In this document: positions 52,353 through 64,000 of the stretch, one piece after another
Layout of the letters: the number at the start of each line of letters is the position of its first letter
Numbering within the stretch: position 1 is the first letter of the stretch
Assembly (NCBI RefSeq): GCF_900177795.1
Contig: NZ_FXWJ01000003.1
Coordinates: forward strand, 372,001-436,000
Origin: Plantibacter elymi (nom. nud.)
Lineage (GTDB): Bacteria; Actinomycetota; Actinomycetes; Actinomycetales; Microbacteriaceae
DNA length: 64,000 nt
Direction of reading: 5' to 3'
The notes under the pieces: model-generated
Databases searched by the model: none
The model's input: only the letters and a program-made list of their open reading frames with translations
Told to the model about the DNA's origin: nothing
Position numbers and translations under genes: made by a program

Positions 52353-52397
52353 TTAGGCCAGCCTTAGCGGCGGGACCGCGCATCCCACGCCTACACT
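52353..52397 (+). promoter_or_regulatory. Putative sdh promoter with DtxR/IdeR-like box
   Basis: The stretch ttaggccagccttag (from 52353) matches about 12 of 19 positions of the DtxR/IdeR iron-box consensus, chiefly in its left half. A possible -10 hexamer tacact (52392-52397) follows, so the box would overlap the -35 region. The sdhC GTG lies about 90 bases downstream of the -10. Iron control of succinate dehydrogenase is known in Actinobacteria, but this site is a weak match. Confidence 0.35.
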
Positions 52398-52488
52398 TGG
52401 TCCAGCGCGCCGATTCGACGCACGGCAGGCAACAACCCCCGCACGGCAGAACGATCTGCCGCAGATAGCGACTATCAGGGAGGACCTC

Positions 52489-52917
52489 GTGACCGCGAGT
52501 CTCACGCGAACGTCACCGTTGGAATCCACGACATCCAAACGCCCGGCCGGCACCCTGTACCGGGGCCGTGAGGGCATGTGGTCGTGGGTGCTCCACCGGA
52601 TCACCGGCGTCGCCATCTTCTTCTTCCTCCTCGTGCACGTCCTCGACACCGCGCTGGTGCGGGTCTCCCCCGAGGCGTACAACGCGGTCATCGGCACGTA
52701 CAAGAACCCCATCATGGGGCTCGGTGAGGTCGCGCTCGTCGCCGCCATCGCCTATCACGCGTACAACGGCATCCGCATCATCCTCATCGACTTCTGGTCG
52801 AAGGGCACCAAGTACCAGCGGCCCATGTTCTGGATCGTCATCGGTCTCTGGGTCGTGACGATGCTGGGCTTCACGCCGCGCCACCTGATCAACGTGTTCA
52901 GCGAGATGGGCCACTGA
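52489..52917 (+). CDS. sdhC: Succinate dehydrogenase cytochrome b556 subunit
   Basis: The 142-residue membrane anchor has three hydrophobic helices and family motifs [19 protein letters not shown] and [13 protein letters not shown], whose histidines are candidate haem ligands. With SdhD it binds haem and quinone and anchors SdhAB. The GTG start has an excellent agggagg site nine bases upstream. Its stop shares one base with the sdhD ATG, so the two anchors are translated together. Confidence 0.93.
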   Translation: MTASLTRTSPLESTTSKRPAGTLYRGREGMWSWVLHRITGVAIFFFLLVHVLDTALVRVSPEAYNAVIGTYKNPIMGLGEVALVAAIAYHAYNGIRIILIDFWSKGTKYQRPMFWIVIGLWVVTMLGFTPRHLINVFSEMGH

Positions 52918-53363
52918 TGACGACGATCGCCGCTCCCCGCACCCCCGCTCGTCCCGCGCGCCGCAAGGGCGTCAACTGGGAGAAGTGGGGCTGGATCTAC
53001 ATGCGCGTCTCCGGCGTGATCCTGCTGGTCCTCATCTTCGGCCACCTATTCGTCAACCTCATGGTGGGCGACGGCATCAAGGCCATCGACTTCGCCTTCG
53101 TCGGCGGCAAGCTGTCGAACCCCTTCTGGCAGTGGTGGGACGTCGCCATGCTGTGGCTCGCACTGATCCACGGCGGCAACGGCATGCGCACCATCGTCAA
53201 CGACTACGCCACGGGTCGCACGATCCGCGGTGTCCTCAAGGTCGCGATCCTCGCCGCCGTCACCATCCTCATCATCCTCGGGACCCTGGTCGTCTTCACC
53301 TTCGACCCGTGCCCCGCCGGCGCACCTGCAGACCTGCTCGCGTCGTTCTGCCCCGCCAACTGA
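52917..53363 (+). CDS. sdhD: Succinate dehydrogenase membrane anchor subunit
   Basis: The 148-residue protein has a basic N terminus and three hydrophobic helices. The first starts at [19 protein letters not shown], and a histidine in [16 protein letters not shown] is a likely haem or quinone-site residue. It pairs with SdhC, and its gene starts on the last base of the sdhC stop codon. The last helix ends in FDPCPAG followed by a short Cys-containing tail. Identification rests on both motif and operon position. Confidence 0.92.
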   Translation: MTTIAAPRTPARPARRKGVNWEKWGWIYMRVSGVILLVLIFGHLFVNLMVGDGIKAIDFAFVGGKLSNPFWQWWDVAMLWLALIHGGNGMRTIVNDYATGRTIRGVLKVAILAAVTILIILGTLVVFTFDPCPAGAPADLLASFCPAN

Positions 53364-53389
53364 GCAACCGAGACCGAGCAACGGAAACC

Positions 53390-55192
53390 GTGACTACAGA
53401 AACCACCGAGTCCACCGTCATCGACGGCATCCACTACCACCAGTTCGACATCGTGATCGTCGGTGCCGGCGGTGCCGGCATGCGCGCCGCGATCGAGGCC
53501 GGCCCCGGAGCGAAGACGGCCGTCATCTCCAAGCTCTACCCGACGCGGTCCCACACGGGAGCGGCGCAGGGCGGTATGGCCGCTGCGCTCGCGAACGTCG
53601 AGGAGGACAGCTGGGAGTGGCACACCTTCGACACCATCAAGGGCGGCGACTACCTCGTCGACCAGGATGCTGCGGAGATCCTCGCGAAGGAGGCCATCGA
53701 CGCGGTCATCGACCTCGAGAACATGGGTCTGCCGTTCAACCGCACCCCCGAGGGCAAGATCGACCAGCGTCGCTTCGGCGGCCACACCCGCGACCACGGC
53801 AAGGCGCCGGTCCGCCGCGCCTGCTACGCGGCCGACCGCACGGGCCACATGATCCTGCAGACGCTGTTCCAGAACTGCGTCCGCCTCGGCATCAACTTCT
53901 TCAACGAGTACTACGCACTCGACCTGATCATGACGAACGTCGACGGTGTCGACAAGCCGTCCGGTGTGGTCGCGTACGAGCTCTCCACCGGCGAGATCCA
54001 CGTCTTCCAGGCGAAGGCGGTCATCTTCGCCACCGGTGGCTTCGGCAAGATCTACAAGACGACCTCGAACGCCCACACCCTCACGGGCGACGGCGTCGGG
54101 ATCATCTGGCGCAAGGGCCTCCCGCTCGAGGACATGGAGTTCTTCCAGTTCCACCCCACCGGCCTCGCCGGTCTCGGCATCCTCCTCACCGAGGGAGCCC
54201 GAGGCGAGGGTGCGATCCTCCGCAACGCGAGCGGTGAACGCTTCATGGAGCGGTACGCCCCGACCATCAAGGACCTCGCTCCGCGAGACATCGTCGCGCG
54301 CTGCATGGTCCAGGAGGTCGCGGAAGGCCGCGGTGCCGGACCGAACAAGGACTACGTCTACCTCGACTGCACCCACCTCGGTGCCGAGGTCCTCGAGACC
54401 AAGCTGCCCGACATCACCGAGTTCGCGCGCACCTACCTCGGCGTCGACCCGGTGACGGAGCCCGTCCCGGTCATGCCGACGGCGCACTACGCCATGGGCG
54501 GCATCCCGACGAACGTCAAGGCCGAGGTCCTGAGCGACAACAACACCGTCGTCCCCGGCCTGTACGCGGCCGGCGAGTGCGCGTGCGTGTCCGTCCACGG
54601 CTCGAACCGACTCGGCACGAACTCGCTCCTCGACATCAACGTGTTCGGCAAGCGCGCCGGCAACAACGCCGTCGAGTACGTCCAGGGCGTCGACTTCACG
54701 CCGCTGCCCGAGAACCCCGCCGGCTTCGTCTCCGGCCTCATCGAGCAGATGCGGAACTCCAACGGCACCGAGCGGATCTCCACGATCCGCAAGGAGCTGC
54801 AGGAGGAGATGGACCGCAACGCCCAGGTGTTCCGGACCGACGAGTCCCTCGCCGGTGTCACCGCCACCATCCACAACCTGCGCGAGCGGTACCAGAACAT
54901 CGCCGTCCAGGACAAGGGCAAGCGCTTCAACACCGACCTCCTCGAGGCGATCGAGCTGGGCTTCCTGCTCGACCTCGCCGAGGTCGTCGTCTACTCCGCT
55001 CGCAACCGTCAGGAGAGCCGTGGTGGTCACATGCGCGACGACTACCCGAAGCGCGACGACGAGAACTACATGAAGCACACGATGGCGTACCTGTCCGGCG
55101 ACCCGCACTCGTCCGACGCGGCCGACCACATCCGGCTCGACTGGAAGCCCGTGGTCATCACGCGGTACCAGCCGATGGAGAGGAAGTACTAG
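53390..55192 (+). CDS. sdhA: Succinate dehydrogenase flavoprotein subunit
   Basis: The 600-residue protein oxidises succinate to fumarate. The FAD fold is seen in [19 protein letters not shown]. The histidine in [16 protein letters not shown] is the covalent flavin site, and catalytic residues lie in [19 protein letters not shown] and [13 protein letters not shown]. The C-terminal part ([15 protein letters not shown]...) is the helical capping region. The start is the GTG at 53390, 27 bases after sdhD. Electrons pass to SdhB, whose gene follows after two bases. Confidence 0.96.
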   Translation: MTTETTESTVIDGIHYHQFDIVIVGAGGAGMRAAIEAGPGAKTAVISKLYPTRSHTGAAQGGMAAALANVEEDSWEWHTFDTIKGGDYLVDQDAAEILAKEAIDAVIDLENMGLPFNRTPEGKIDQRRFGGHTRDHGKAPVRRACYAADRTGHMILQTLFQNCVRLGINFFNEYYALDLIMTNVDGVDKPSGVVAYELSTGEIHVFQAKAVIFATGGFGKIYKTTSNAHTLTGDGVGIIWRKGLPLEDMEFFQFHPTGLAGLGILLTEGARGEGAILRNASGERFMERYAPTIKDLAPRDIVARCMVQEVAEGRGAGPNKDYVYLDCTHLGAEVLETKLPDITEFARTYLGVDPVTEPVPVMPTAHYAMGGIPTNVKAEVLSDNNTVVPGLYAAGECACVSVHGSNRLGTNSLLDINVFGKRAGNNAVEYVQGVDFTPLPENPAGFVSGLIEQMRNSNGTERISTIRKELQEEMDRNAQVFRTDESLAGVTATIHNLRERYQNIAVQDKGKRFNTDLLEAIELGFLLDLAEVVVYSARNRQESRGGHMRDDYPKRDDENYMKHTMAYLSGDPHSSDAADHIRLDWKPVVITRYQPMERKY

Positions 55193-55194
55193 CG

Positions 55195-55962
55195 ATGAGC
55201 ACTGCAACGCTCGAGAACCCGCCGGCCGCAGCACCGGAGGAGATCCAGTCCTTCACGGTCACCCTGATCATCCGTCGGTTCGACCCGGACGTGGACGCCG
55301 AGCCGCGCTGGGAGGACTTCGACGTCGAGATGTTCCCGACGGACCGCATCCTGGACGCGCTCCACAAGATCAAGTGGGAGCAGGACGGGACCCTCACGTT
55401 CCGTCGCTCCTGCGCGCACGGCATCTGCGGCTCCGATGCCATGCGGATCAACGGTCGGAACCGCCTCGCCTGCAAGACGCTCATCAAGGACCTCGACATC
55501 TCGAAGCCGATCTACGTCGAGGCGATCAAGGGTCTGCCGCTCGAGAAGGACCTCGTCGTCGACATGGACCCCTTCTTCGCGTCGTTCCGCGAAGTGCAGC
55601 CGTTCCTCATGCCGGGCAAGCCCGCGGAGAAGAACAAGGAGCGCGTGCAGTCGGTCGCCGAGCGCGCCCGCTTCGACGACACCACGAAGTGCATCCTGTG
55701 CGCCGCGTGCACCTCATCGTGCCCGGTCTTCTGGACCGACGGTCAGTACTTCGGCCCGGCGGCGATCGTGAACGCGCACCGCTTCATCTTCGACTCCCGC
55801 GACGACGCCTCGCAGGTCCGTCTGGACATCCTCAACGACCAGGAGGGCGTGTGGCGCTGCCGCACCACCTTCAACTGCACCGAGGCGTGCCCCCGCGGCA
55901 TCCAGGTCACGCAGGCGATCGCCGAGGTCAAGCAGGCGATGATCTCCGGCAAGGTCTCCTAG
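55195..55962 (+). CDS. sdhB: Succinate dehydrogenase iron-sulfur subunit
   Basis: The 255-residue protein carries three Fe-S clusters between the flavin and the quinone. The 2Fe-2S ligands lie in RRSCAHGICGSDAM and RLACKTL, the 4Fe-4S ligands in CILCAACTSSCPVFW, and the 3Fe-4S ligands in FNCTEACPRGI. Length and order are standard. The ATG begins two bases after the sdhA stop codon ends. A strong hairpin follows the stop codon, so this is the last gene of the operon. Confidence 0.96.
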   Translation: MSTATLENPPAAAPEEIQSFTVTLIIRRFDPDVDAEPRWEDFDVEMFPTDRILDALHKIKWEQDGTLTFRRSCAHGICGSDAMRINGRNRLACKTLIKDLDISKPIYVEAIKGLPLEKDLVVDMDPFFASFREVQPFLMPGKPAEKNKERVQSVAERARFDDTTKCILCAACTSSCPVFWTDGQYFGPAAIVNAHRFIFDSRDDASQVRLDILNDQEGVWRCRTTFNCTEACPRGIQVTQAIAEVKQAMISGKVS

Positions 55963-55980
55963 CCCACACCCGGTTCGTCC

Positions 55981-56011
55981 GTCCGGCCCAGCGCACTGCG
56001 CTGGGCCGGAC
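55981..56011. terminator. Terminator hairpin between sdhB and ptsI
   Basis: A perfect 13-bp stem (gtccggcccagcg with cgctgggccggac) with a five-base loop lies between two convergent genes and can serve both directions. Confidence 0.7.
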
Positions 56012-56046
56012 GCGTTCGTGCGGGACGACCCCTGCGTCGGGCGACG

Positions 56047-57705
56047 TCAGGCCAGCGCCGCAGCTCTGGCCTCAGCAGGTGACGCGGCGCTCAGGGCGTC
56101 CATCGCCATGGCACGGGCCGCCTCGAGCGTGTACCGGCGCAGCTCGCTCCGAACGTCGCCGAGCGCGGCCGGGGTGACCGAGAGACTCGTCGCCCCGAGG
56201 CCGACGAGCACGACCGCGAGGGCCGGATCCGCTGCGGCTTCCCCGCAGACGCCGATCGAGCGCCCGGAGGCGAGCCCGGCGTCGCCGACCAGCTTGACGA
56301 GCCGCAGCACGGCCGGGTGCCACGGGTCCTGATACGAGCCGAGCGGCCCGAGGAGACGGTCCGCCGCGAGCGTGTACTGCGTCAGGTCGTTGGTCCCGAT
56401 GCTCACGAAGTCCGCGACCCCGAGGATCTGCGCGGCGAGCAGCGCACTCGACGGCACCTCGATCATCGTCCCGACCGTCCGCAGGCCGAGCCGCTTGGCG
56501 AAGGTCACGAACGCCGCGGCCTCGGGCAGGTCGGCGATCATCGGGGCCATCACCCAGAGGTCCGCCTCGTGGGCGTCCTGCGCGAGCGCGAGCGCCGTGA
56601 GCTGGTCTCGGAGCACCTCGTCACGAGCGCGGAGGGCCCGGATGCCCCGCACCCCGAGCGCCGGGTTGGGCTCGGCCTCGTCCGGTCGGAGGAAGGCGAG
56701 CGGCTTGTCGGCTCCGGCGTCGAACACCCGGACGACGACGCGCTTCCCCGGGAACGCCGCGAGCAACTCGCCGTAGCGGTCAGCCTGCTCGGCGACGCCA
56801 GGCGCCTCCGCGCGGTCCAGGAAGAGGAGCTCGGTGCGGAACAGCCCGACCCCCTCGGCTCCGAGGGCCAGCGCACCGGCCGCACCGGCGACGGACCCGA
56901 GGTTCGCGAGCAGGGGCACCGGGGTGCCGTCGGCGAGTTCGCCCGGCGACCGCGGTGAGACCCGCACGCGCTCGGCCGCGGTGGACCTGGCTGACCGCAC
57001 CTCGCGCTTCGTCGGCGACCCGGTGACGACCCCGGCTCCGGCGTCGACGAGGACGATCTCGCCGTCCTCGAACTGCTCGGCTCCGGCGACGCCCACGACG
57101 GCGATGAGCGACTGCTCGCGCGCGAGGATGGCCGTGTGCGAGGTCGCCGAGCCGCCACTCGTCACGAGTGCCAGCACCCGATCGAGGTCGAGGAGCGCGG
57201 CGTCCGCCGGAGCGAGGTCCGCAGCGACGAGGACGAACGGCTCGTCCGACTCGGGTGGGCCGGGGACAGGTCGGCCGAGCAACCGCGCGATGACCCGTTG
57301 CGAGACGTCGCCGACGTCGGTCGCGCGCGCCGCCATCGGCTCCCCCAGGTTGAAGAGGACCTGCTGGACCGTCGCCAGGGCCTCGAACACGGCGCGCTCC
57401 GCGGAACGCCCCGCCGCGATGCGCGTGGCGACGTCCTCTGCGAGCGCAGGGTCGTCCGCCATGACCGCCTGCGCTTCAAGCACGTCCTGCGCATGTCCGC
57501 CGGCTCGTCGAGCCCGCTCCTCGAGGTCGGCCCGCGTCGCGCTGAGCGCCGCGACGGCCCTGGCTTGTTCGAGCGCGACGTCCCCGCCGAACGGGTCGGC
57601 ACTCGGTTCGGGCAGCGGCTCCGGCATGCGGAGCACGGGACCGGCGACGACGCCGCGTCCGACGCCGGTGCCGGTGAACGTGCGTTGCCCCTCCGCCTCG
57701 CGCAT
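56047..57705 (-). CDS. ptsI: PTS enzyme I (phosphoenolpyruvate-protein phosphotransferase)
   Basis: The 552-residue protein starts the PTS phosphate relay by transferring phosphate from phosphoenolpyruvate to HPr. His190 in VTSGGSATSHTAILARE is the phospho-acceptor. The PEP-binding barrel shows GLFRTELLFLDR, VVRVFDAGADKPLAFL, MIEVPSSALLA, FVSIGTNDLTQYTLAADR and the active-site cysteine in GVCGEAAADP. No ptsH gene is visible nearby. It is the probable phosphate source for the IIA/IIB pair at 36 kb. It diverges from the yihY-like gene over a 57-base gap that must hold two promoters. Confidence 0.95.
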   Translation of the reverse strand: MREAEGQRTFTGTGVGRGVVAGPVLRMPEPLPEPSADPFGGDVALEQARAVAALSATRADLEERARRAGGHAQDVLEAQAVMADDPALAEDVATRIAAGRSAERAVFEALATVQQVLFNLGEPMAARATDVGDVSQRVIARLLGRPVPGPPESDEPFVLVAADLAPADAALLDLDRVLALVTSGGSATSHTAILAREQSLIAVVGVAGAEQFEDGEIVLVDAGAGVVTGSPTKREVRSARSTAAERVRVSPRSPGELADGTPVPLLANLGSVAGAAGALALGAEGVGLFRTELLFLDRAEAPGVAEQADRYGELLAAFPGKRVVVRVFDAGADKPLAFLRPDEAEPNPALGVRGIRALRARDEVLRDQLTALALAQDAHEADLWVMAPMIADLPEAAAFVTFAKRLGLRTVGTMIEVPSSALLAAQILGVADFVSIGTNDLTQYTLAADRLLGPLGSYQDPWHPAVLRLVKLVGDAGLASGRSIGVCGEAAADPALAVVLVGLGATSLSVTPAALGDVRSELRRYTLEAARAMAMDALSAASPAEARAAALA

Positions 57706-57762
57706 GGTTCGACCCTAGTGCACCGCCTCTCCCCCGGTCCGGCCCGCTTGTAGGCTGGTCCG

Positions 57763-60998
<3,236 letters not shown>

Positions 60999-61006
60999 TC
61001 CCGCCG

Positions 61007-61018
61007 CCCCCCCCCCCC
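61007..61018. repeat. Homopolymer of twelve C
   Basis: An uninterrupted run of 12 C residues lies just after trpS and a few bases before the first arm of palindrome B1. Such runs can slip during replication; here it is non-coding, so any effect would be on transcription or on the module boundary. It is also the kind of tract most prone to sequencing error. Confidence 0.8.
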
Positions 61019-61022
61019 GTTC

Positions 61023-61113
61023 GCAACTCCTGCTCGTCACTGTCTGCAAGCCCACAGTCACCGCATTCACCGCGCGGCCCGCGGAGTACCCGCGCGGTGA
61101 GCAGGAGTGGTGC
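61023..61113. repeat. Long-spaced palindrome B1 (downstream flank of nuclease-like gene B)
   Basis: The arm gcaactcctgctc (61023-61035) pairs with gagcaggagtggtgc (61099-61113) with a two-base gap, enclosing 63 bases. The stop codon of the nuclease-like gene lies inside the loop, as in module A. Two related palindromes lie upstream of the gene. Confidence 0.7.
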
Positions 61114-61966
61114 GCACGTCCCCGATCAGACCGGTGATCGCTGCCGCGACGAGCCCGGGCTCATGCACCACATGCTGGTAGAGCGGTCGCAACGTCATCA
61201 GCCCGCGCGAGGCGGCTCTGAGGTCGCGGGTGCGGTCTGAGACGGCGTGCGACCACCCTTCATGATGGGCTCGACTGTCGACCTCGATCAACAACGACTC
61301 AGCCACCAGGAGATCACCGCGTCCACCCTCCGCCAGACGGGGCTGCACTTCATACGGCAGACCGAGGCTGCGGACGATCAAGCGCAGGAGTGTCTCCGGA
61401 CCTGACTCGGCACGTCCATCGATCAACGCCATGAGCGCACGAAAGCGTTCGGGCACCAGGGCGAAGACTCGTCTGAGGTCGGGCTCATCGACCAACCCGA
61501 GGTGGACCGCGCTGTCGAGCGTCGCGAGTGCCATGCGCGGCACCTGGCACCGAATGGACTGGGCCAGTGCGTCGATGATCGACACGTCGCAGTCGAACGT
61601 GCCGCACGGCTGGTCAAGCGGTCGCCAGTGCAGGGTGAACTCCCGTCGATCGCTGGTAGCCAGCCGACGGTCCTCCGCCCGCGGTCCACGAAGTCGTGAG
61701 GCGCTGCGGTCCACATGCACATGGACCCGAGTGGCGTCGAACACGAATACTCCACGGGCGGCCAGGGTGGACAGGCATGCCCGCCTCCCTCCGATGCGCA
61801 CTGCGGCACGGATGTCATCATGCACTCCGGGGAGCGCGTATCGATCGCGCCGCACGCGAACGATCGTTCCGTCACGCACCGCCTGGGTGATCTCACGCGG
61901 TCGCATCCCTTCCTCGAGAAGCGTCGAGCGGGCGAGGATCGTGTGACCAGAAGCTGCACTGTCCAT
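61067..61966 (-). CDS. AbiEi-like/DUF559 nuclease-type protein (copy B)
   Basis: The 299-residue protein has an N-terminal winged-helix-like AbiEi domain (MRPREITQAVRDGTIVRVRR then DRYALPG) and a C-terminal Vsr/DUF559-type domain. The possible nuclease residues are Glu in ESGPETLLRL, Asp in GRGDLLVAESLL and Glu-Asp in LIEVDSRAHH. It shares this plan with copy A at 38 kb but the sequences are only distantly alike. The function of such proteins is not established; they are annotated near antitoxin and repair-endonuclease families. The ATG start lacks a good ribosome-binding site. Three related palindromes frame it. Confidence 0.7.
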   Translation of the reverse strand: MDSAASGHTILARSTLLEEGMRPREITQAVRDGTIVRVRRDRYALPGVHDDIRAAVRIGGRRACLSTLAARGVFVFDATRVHVHVDRSASRLRGPRAEDRRLATSDRREFTLHWRPLDQPCGTFDCDVSIIDALAQSIRCQVPRMALATLDSAVHLGLVDEPDLRRVFALVPERFRALMALIDGRAESGPETLLRLIVRSLGLPYEVQPRLAEGGRGDLLVAESLLIEVDSRAHHEGWSHAVSDRTRDLRAASRGLMTLRPLYQHVVHEPGLVAAAITGLIGDVRTTPAHRAGTPRAAR

Positions 61967-62089
61967 CCATCGAGGTTCGGGGCACCGATCGAGCGGGCGG
62001 TCCCACGCGGCTGCGTCGTCGGCGGTCGACGACTGCGGGAACGCTGTGGAGGAGGGTCACGGTCGGGGCGTCACCGTCGCGCGCGGTTC

Positions 62090-62164
62090 ACAACTCCTGC
62101 TGGCCGCTGGCCAACGCTCAGGATCGACCCCAGCGAGGCGCCACAGCAGCGACGAGCAGGAGTT
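62090..62164. repeat. Long-spaced palindrome B2 (upstream of gene B)
   Basis: aactcctgct (62092-62101) is exactly complementary to agcaggagtt (62155-62164), with 53 bases between, and flanking caca/tatg extends the similarity. The arm word is the same as in palindromes B1 and B3. The 452-base gap 61967-62418 contains B2, B3 and the glpK terminator, and no gene that I recognise. Confidence 0.7.
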
Positions 62165-62233
62165 ATGCGCATGTGGGACACCAGTCTCGACGAGATGGGG
62201 GTCGGAGCGAGTCTCGCGGGAGGCGCCGAGTTC

Positions 62234-62330
62234 GCGCAGAACTCCTGCGCCCGACCGGCCCGGACGGCGCGGGCAGGCGGAATGGCGCGGTTGCTCCCGA
62301 GTCGGTCCTCAAGCTGCAGGAGTTGTGCGC
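62234..62330. repeat. Long-spaced palindrome B3 (upstream of gene B)
   Basis: gcgcagaactcctgc (62234-62248) pairs with gcaggagttgtgcgc (62316-62330) over 15 bases with one mismatch, around a 67-base spacer. It is the best-conserved copy of the B family. Confidence 0.75.
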
Positions 62331-62369
62331 AGGTGCACCCTGCGGGGAGCGGCACGAGGAGGAACGACA

Positions 62370-62405
62370 GAACGGCCCGCCCTCCGCGAGGAGGACGGGC
62401 CGTTC
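62370..62405 (-). terminator. Terminator hairpin after glpK
   Basis: A 16-bp stem with one mismatch (gaacggcccgccctcc with ggaggacgggccgttc) and a gcga tetraloop lies 13 bases beyond the glpK stop codon on the minus strand. Confidence 0.75.
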
Positions 62406-62418
62406 CGGTCGGTCGGGA

Positions 62419-63933
62419 CTACTGCACGTCGTCGTCGACCCAGTCGAAGGTCTTCGTGACGGCCTTCTTCCAGTTGCGGTAGAGGCGGTCGCGCTCTGCG
62501 GAGTCCATGTTGGGCTCCCAGCGCTTGTCCTCCTGCCAGTTCTTCGCGAGGTCGTCGAGGTCGGACCAGAAGCCGACGGCGAGACCGGCCGCGTAGGCCG
62601 CGCCGAGCGCCGTGGTCTCGGCGACGACCGGTCGGATGACCGGGACGCCGAGGATGTCGGCCTGGAACTGCATGAGTGTGTCGTTGGCGGTCATGCCGCC
62701 GTCGACCTTGAGCTCCGTCAGCGGGACACCCGAGTCGGCGTTGACGGCGTCGATGACCTCGGCCGTCTGGAATGCGGTCGACTCGAGGGCGGCCCGGGCG
62801 ATGTGGCCCTTGTTCACGTAGCGGGTGAGCCCGACGAGCGCACCGCGGGCGTCCGGACGCCAGTACGGCGCGAACAGCCCGGAGAACGCCGGCACGAAGT
62901 ACGCGCCACCGTTGTCCTCGACGGTCTTGGCGAGCGCCTCGACCTCGGGAGCGGAGGAGAACATGCCGAGGTTGTCGCGCAGCCACTGGACGAGCGAACC
63001 GGTCACGGCGATCGAACCCTCGAGCGCGTAGTGCGGCTTCGCGTCGCCGAGCTTGTAGCCGAGCGTCGTCAGCAGACCGTTCTCGGAGTGGACGATCTCC
63101 TCACCGGTGTTGAAGATGATGAAGTTACCGGTGCCGTAGGTGTTCTTGGCCTCGCCCTGCTGGAACGCCGCCTGACCGAAGGTCGCCGCCTGCTGGTCAC
63201 CGAGGATGCCGGCGATCGGCGTCTCGCGGAGGAGGCTGTCGTCGGACGCGTGGCCGTAGATCTCGGAGGAGCTCTTGATCTCCGGGAGCATCGACTTCGG
63301 GACCCCGAACGCCTTGAGGATCTCGTCGTCCCACTGCAGGGTCTCGAGGTCCATGAAGAGCGTGCGCGAGGCGTTGGTGACGTCGGTCACGTGCACGCCG
63401 CCGTTGACACCACCGGTGAGGTTCCAGATGACCCAGCTGTCGGTCGTGCCGAAGAGGAGGTCGCCCGCCTCGGCCTTCTCGCGAGCACCCTCGACGTTCT
63501 CGAGGATCCAGACGATCTTCGTACCGGAGAAGTAGGTCGCCAGCGGCAGGCCGACGGTCTTCTTGAAGCGCTCGACGCCACCGTCCGCAGCGAGGCGGTT
63601 CACGATGTCCTGCGTGCGCGTGTCCTGCCAGACGATCGCGTTGTAGACGGGCTGACCGGTGGTCTTGTCCCACACGACGGCGGTCTCGCGCTGGTTCGTG
63701 ATGCCGATGGCCGCGATGGCGTGCCGGGTGATGTTGGCCTTGCTGAGCGCCTGGCCGATGACCTCGCGGGTGTTGTTCCAGATCTGGTTCGGGTTGTGCT
63801 CGACCCAGCCGGCCTTCGGGAAGATCTGCTCGTGCTCGAGCTGGCCCGTCGAGACGATCGATCCGCTCTTGTCGAAGACGATGGCCCGGGAACTCGTCGT
63901 CCCCTGGTCGATTGCGATGACGTAGTCCGCCAT
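62419..63933 (-). CDS. glpK: Glycerol kinase
   Basis: The 504-residue FGGY-family kinase phosphorylates glycerol to glycerol 3-phosphate. Motifs are [17 protein letters not shown] (phosphate loop), [40 protein letters not shown] and the C-terminal [17 protein letters not shown]. The ATG at 63933 has a perfect aaggag site upstream. The glycerol facilitator gene expected upstream would lie beyond the window edge. The C-terminal [15 protein letters not shown] is ordinary for the family. Confidence 0.96.
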   Translation of the reverse strand: MADYVIAIDQGTTSSRAIVFDKSGSIVSTGQLEHEQIFPKAGWVEHNPNQIWNNTREVIGQALSKANITRHAIAAIGITNQRETAVVWDKTTGQPVYNAIVWQDTRTQDIVNRLAADGGVERFKKTVGLPLATYFSGTKIVWILENVEGAREKAEAGDLLFGTTDSWVIWNLTGGVNGGVHVTDVTNASRTLFMDLETLQWDDEILKAFGVPKSMLPEIKSSSEIYGHASDDSLLRETPIAGILGDQQAATFGQAAFQQGEAKNTYGTGNFIIFNTGEEIVHSENGLLTTLGYKLGDAKPHYALEGSIAVTGSLVQWLRDNLGMFSSAPEVEALAKTVEDNGGAYFVPAFSGLFAPYWRPDARGALVGLTRYVNKGHIARAALESTAFQTAEVIDAVNADSGVPLTELKVDGGMTANDTLMQFQADILGVPVIRPVVAETTALGAAYAAGLAVGFWSDLDDLAKNWQEDKRWEPNMDSAERDRLYRNWKKAVTKTFDWVDDDVQ

Positions 63934-64000
63934 TGGATACTCCTTCGTTGCGTGCGTTGCGAGGTGAGGCACCGGAACCGGTACCCCGGGGTGCCGCGGC

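Overview
The window is a GC-rich actinobacterial chromosome segment, most probably from a member of the Microbacteriaceae. Pointers are the very strong G/C preference at third codon positions, frequent GTG starts with 4-bp stop/start overlaps, an acyl-CoA carboxylase set with an epsilon subunit and a fused biotin carboxylase/BCCP, the order sdhC-sdhD-sdhA-sdhB, and actinobacterial PH-domain, EI24 and LpdA-type proteins. I cannot name the genus. No rRNA or tRNA gene was recognised.

Layout. 1-1.5 kb: the 3' part of a membrane O-acyltransferase with an SGNH domain. 1.7-7.2 kb (minus strand): a tightly overlapped mevalonate operon, mvaK1-mvaD-mvaK2-mvaA-mvaS, without an IPP isomerase. 7.6-15.1 kb (plus): a very long, divergent glutamate synthase large subunit overlapping a CysJ-type diflavin reductase. 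15.2-20.7 kb: purK, a PH-domain protein, an EI24 protein, birA, and the carboxyltransferase and epsilon subunits of an acyl-CoA carboxylase. 20.7-26.1 kb: accessory DNA with a structured intergenic region, an HNH (DUF222-type) pseudogene between inverted repeat arrays, and a response regulator/sensor kinase/kinase-like operon. 26.2-30.1 kb: an RNA methyltransferase, maf, and accBC, the partner of the upstream carboxyltransferase. 30.1-33.2 kb: a regulator with two LuxR-type helix-turn-helix domains and an LpdA-type quinone reductase.

33.4-46.1 kb holds a nucleoside uptake and salvage locus: purine nucleoside phosphorylase and a phosphosugar mutase on the plus strand, and on the minus strand a BMP-family lipoprotein, ABC ATPase, two permeases, cytidine deaminase, thymidine phosphorylase, adenosine deaminase and a PTS IIA/IIB pair. 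Imported nucleosides would be deaminated and phosphorolysed, and the pentose phosphate isomerised toward central metabolism. A small nuclease-like gene framed by two related palindromes sits between deoA and add in this locus. 46.4-52.3 kb: an ABC-F protein, a secreted lysozyme-like protein, a conserved unknown, manC and corA. 52.5-56 kb: succinate dehydrogenase. 56-61 kb: PTS enzyme I, YihY, exonuclease III and tryptophanyl-tRNA synthetase. 61-62.3 kb: a second nuclease-like gene with its own palindromes. The window closes with glpK.

The two strongest leads are (i) the divergent GOGAT paired with a CysJ-type reductase, with an altered iron-sulfur cysteine spacing, and (ii) three single-gene nuclease-like modules, each framed by its own private family of palindromic DNA. 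All statements rest on reading the sequence; no database search was possible.
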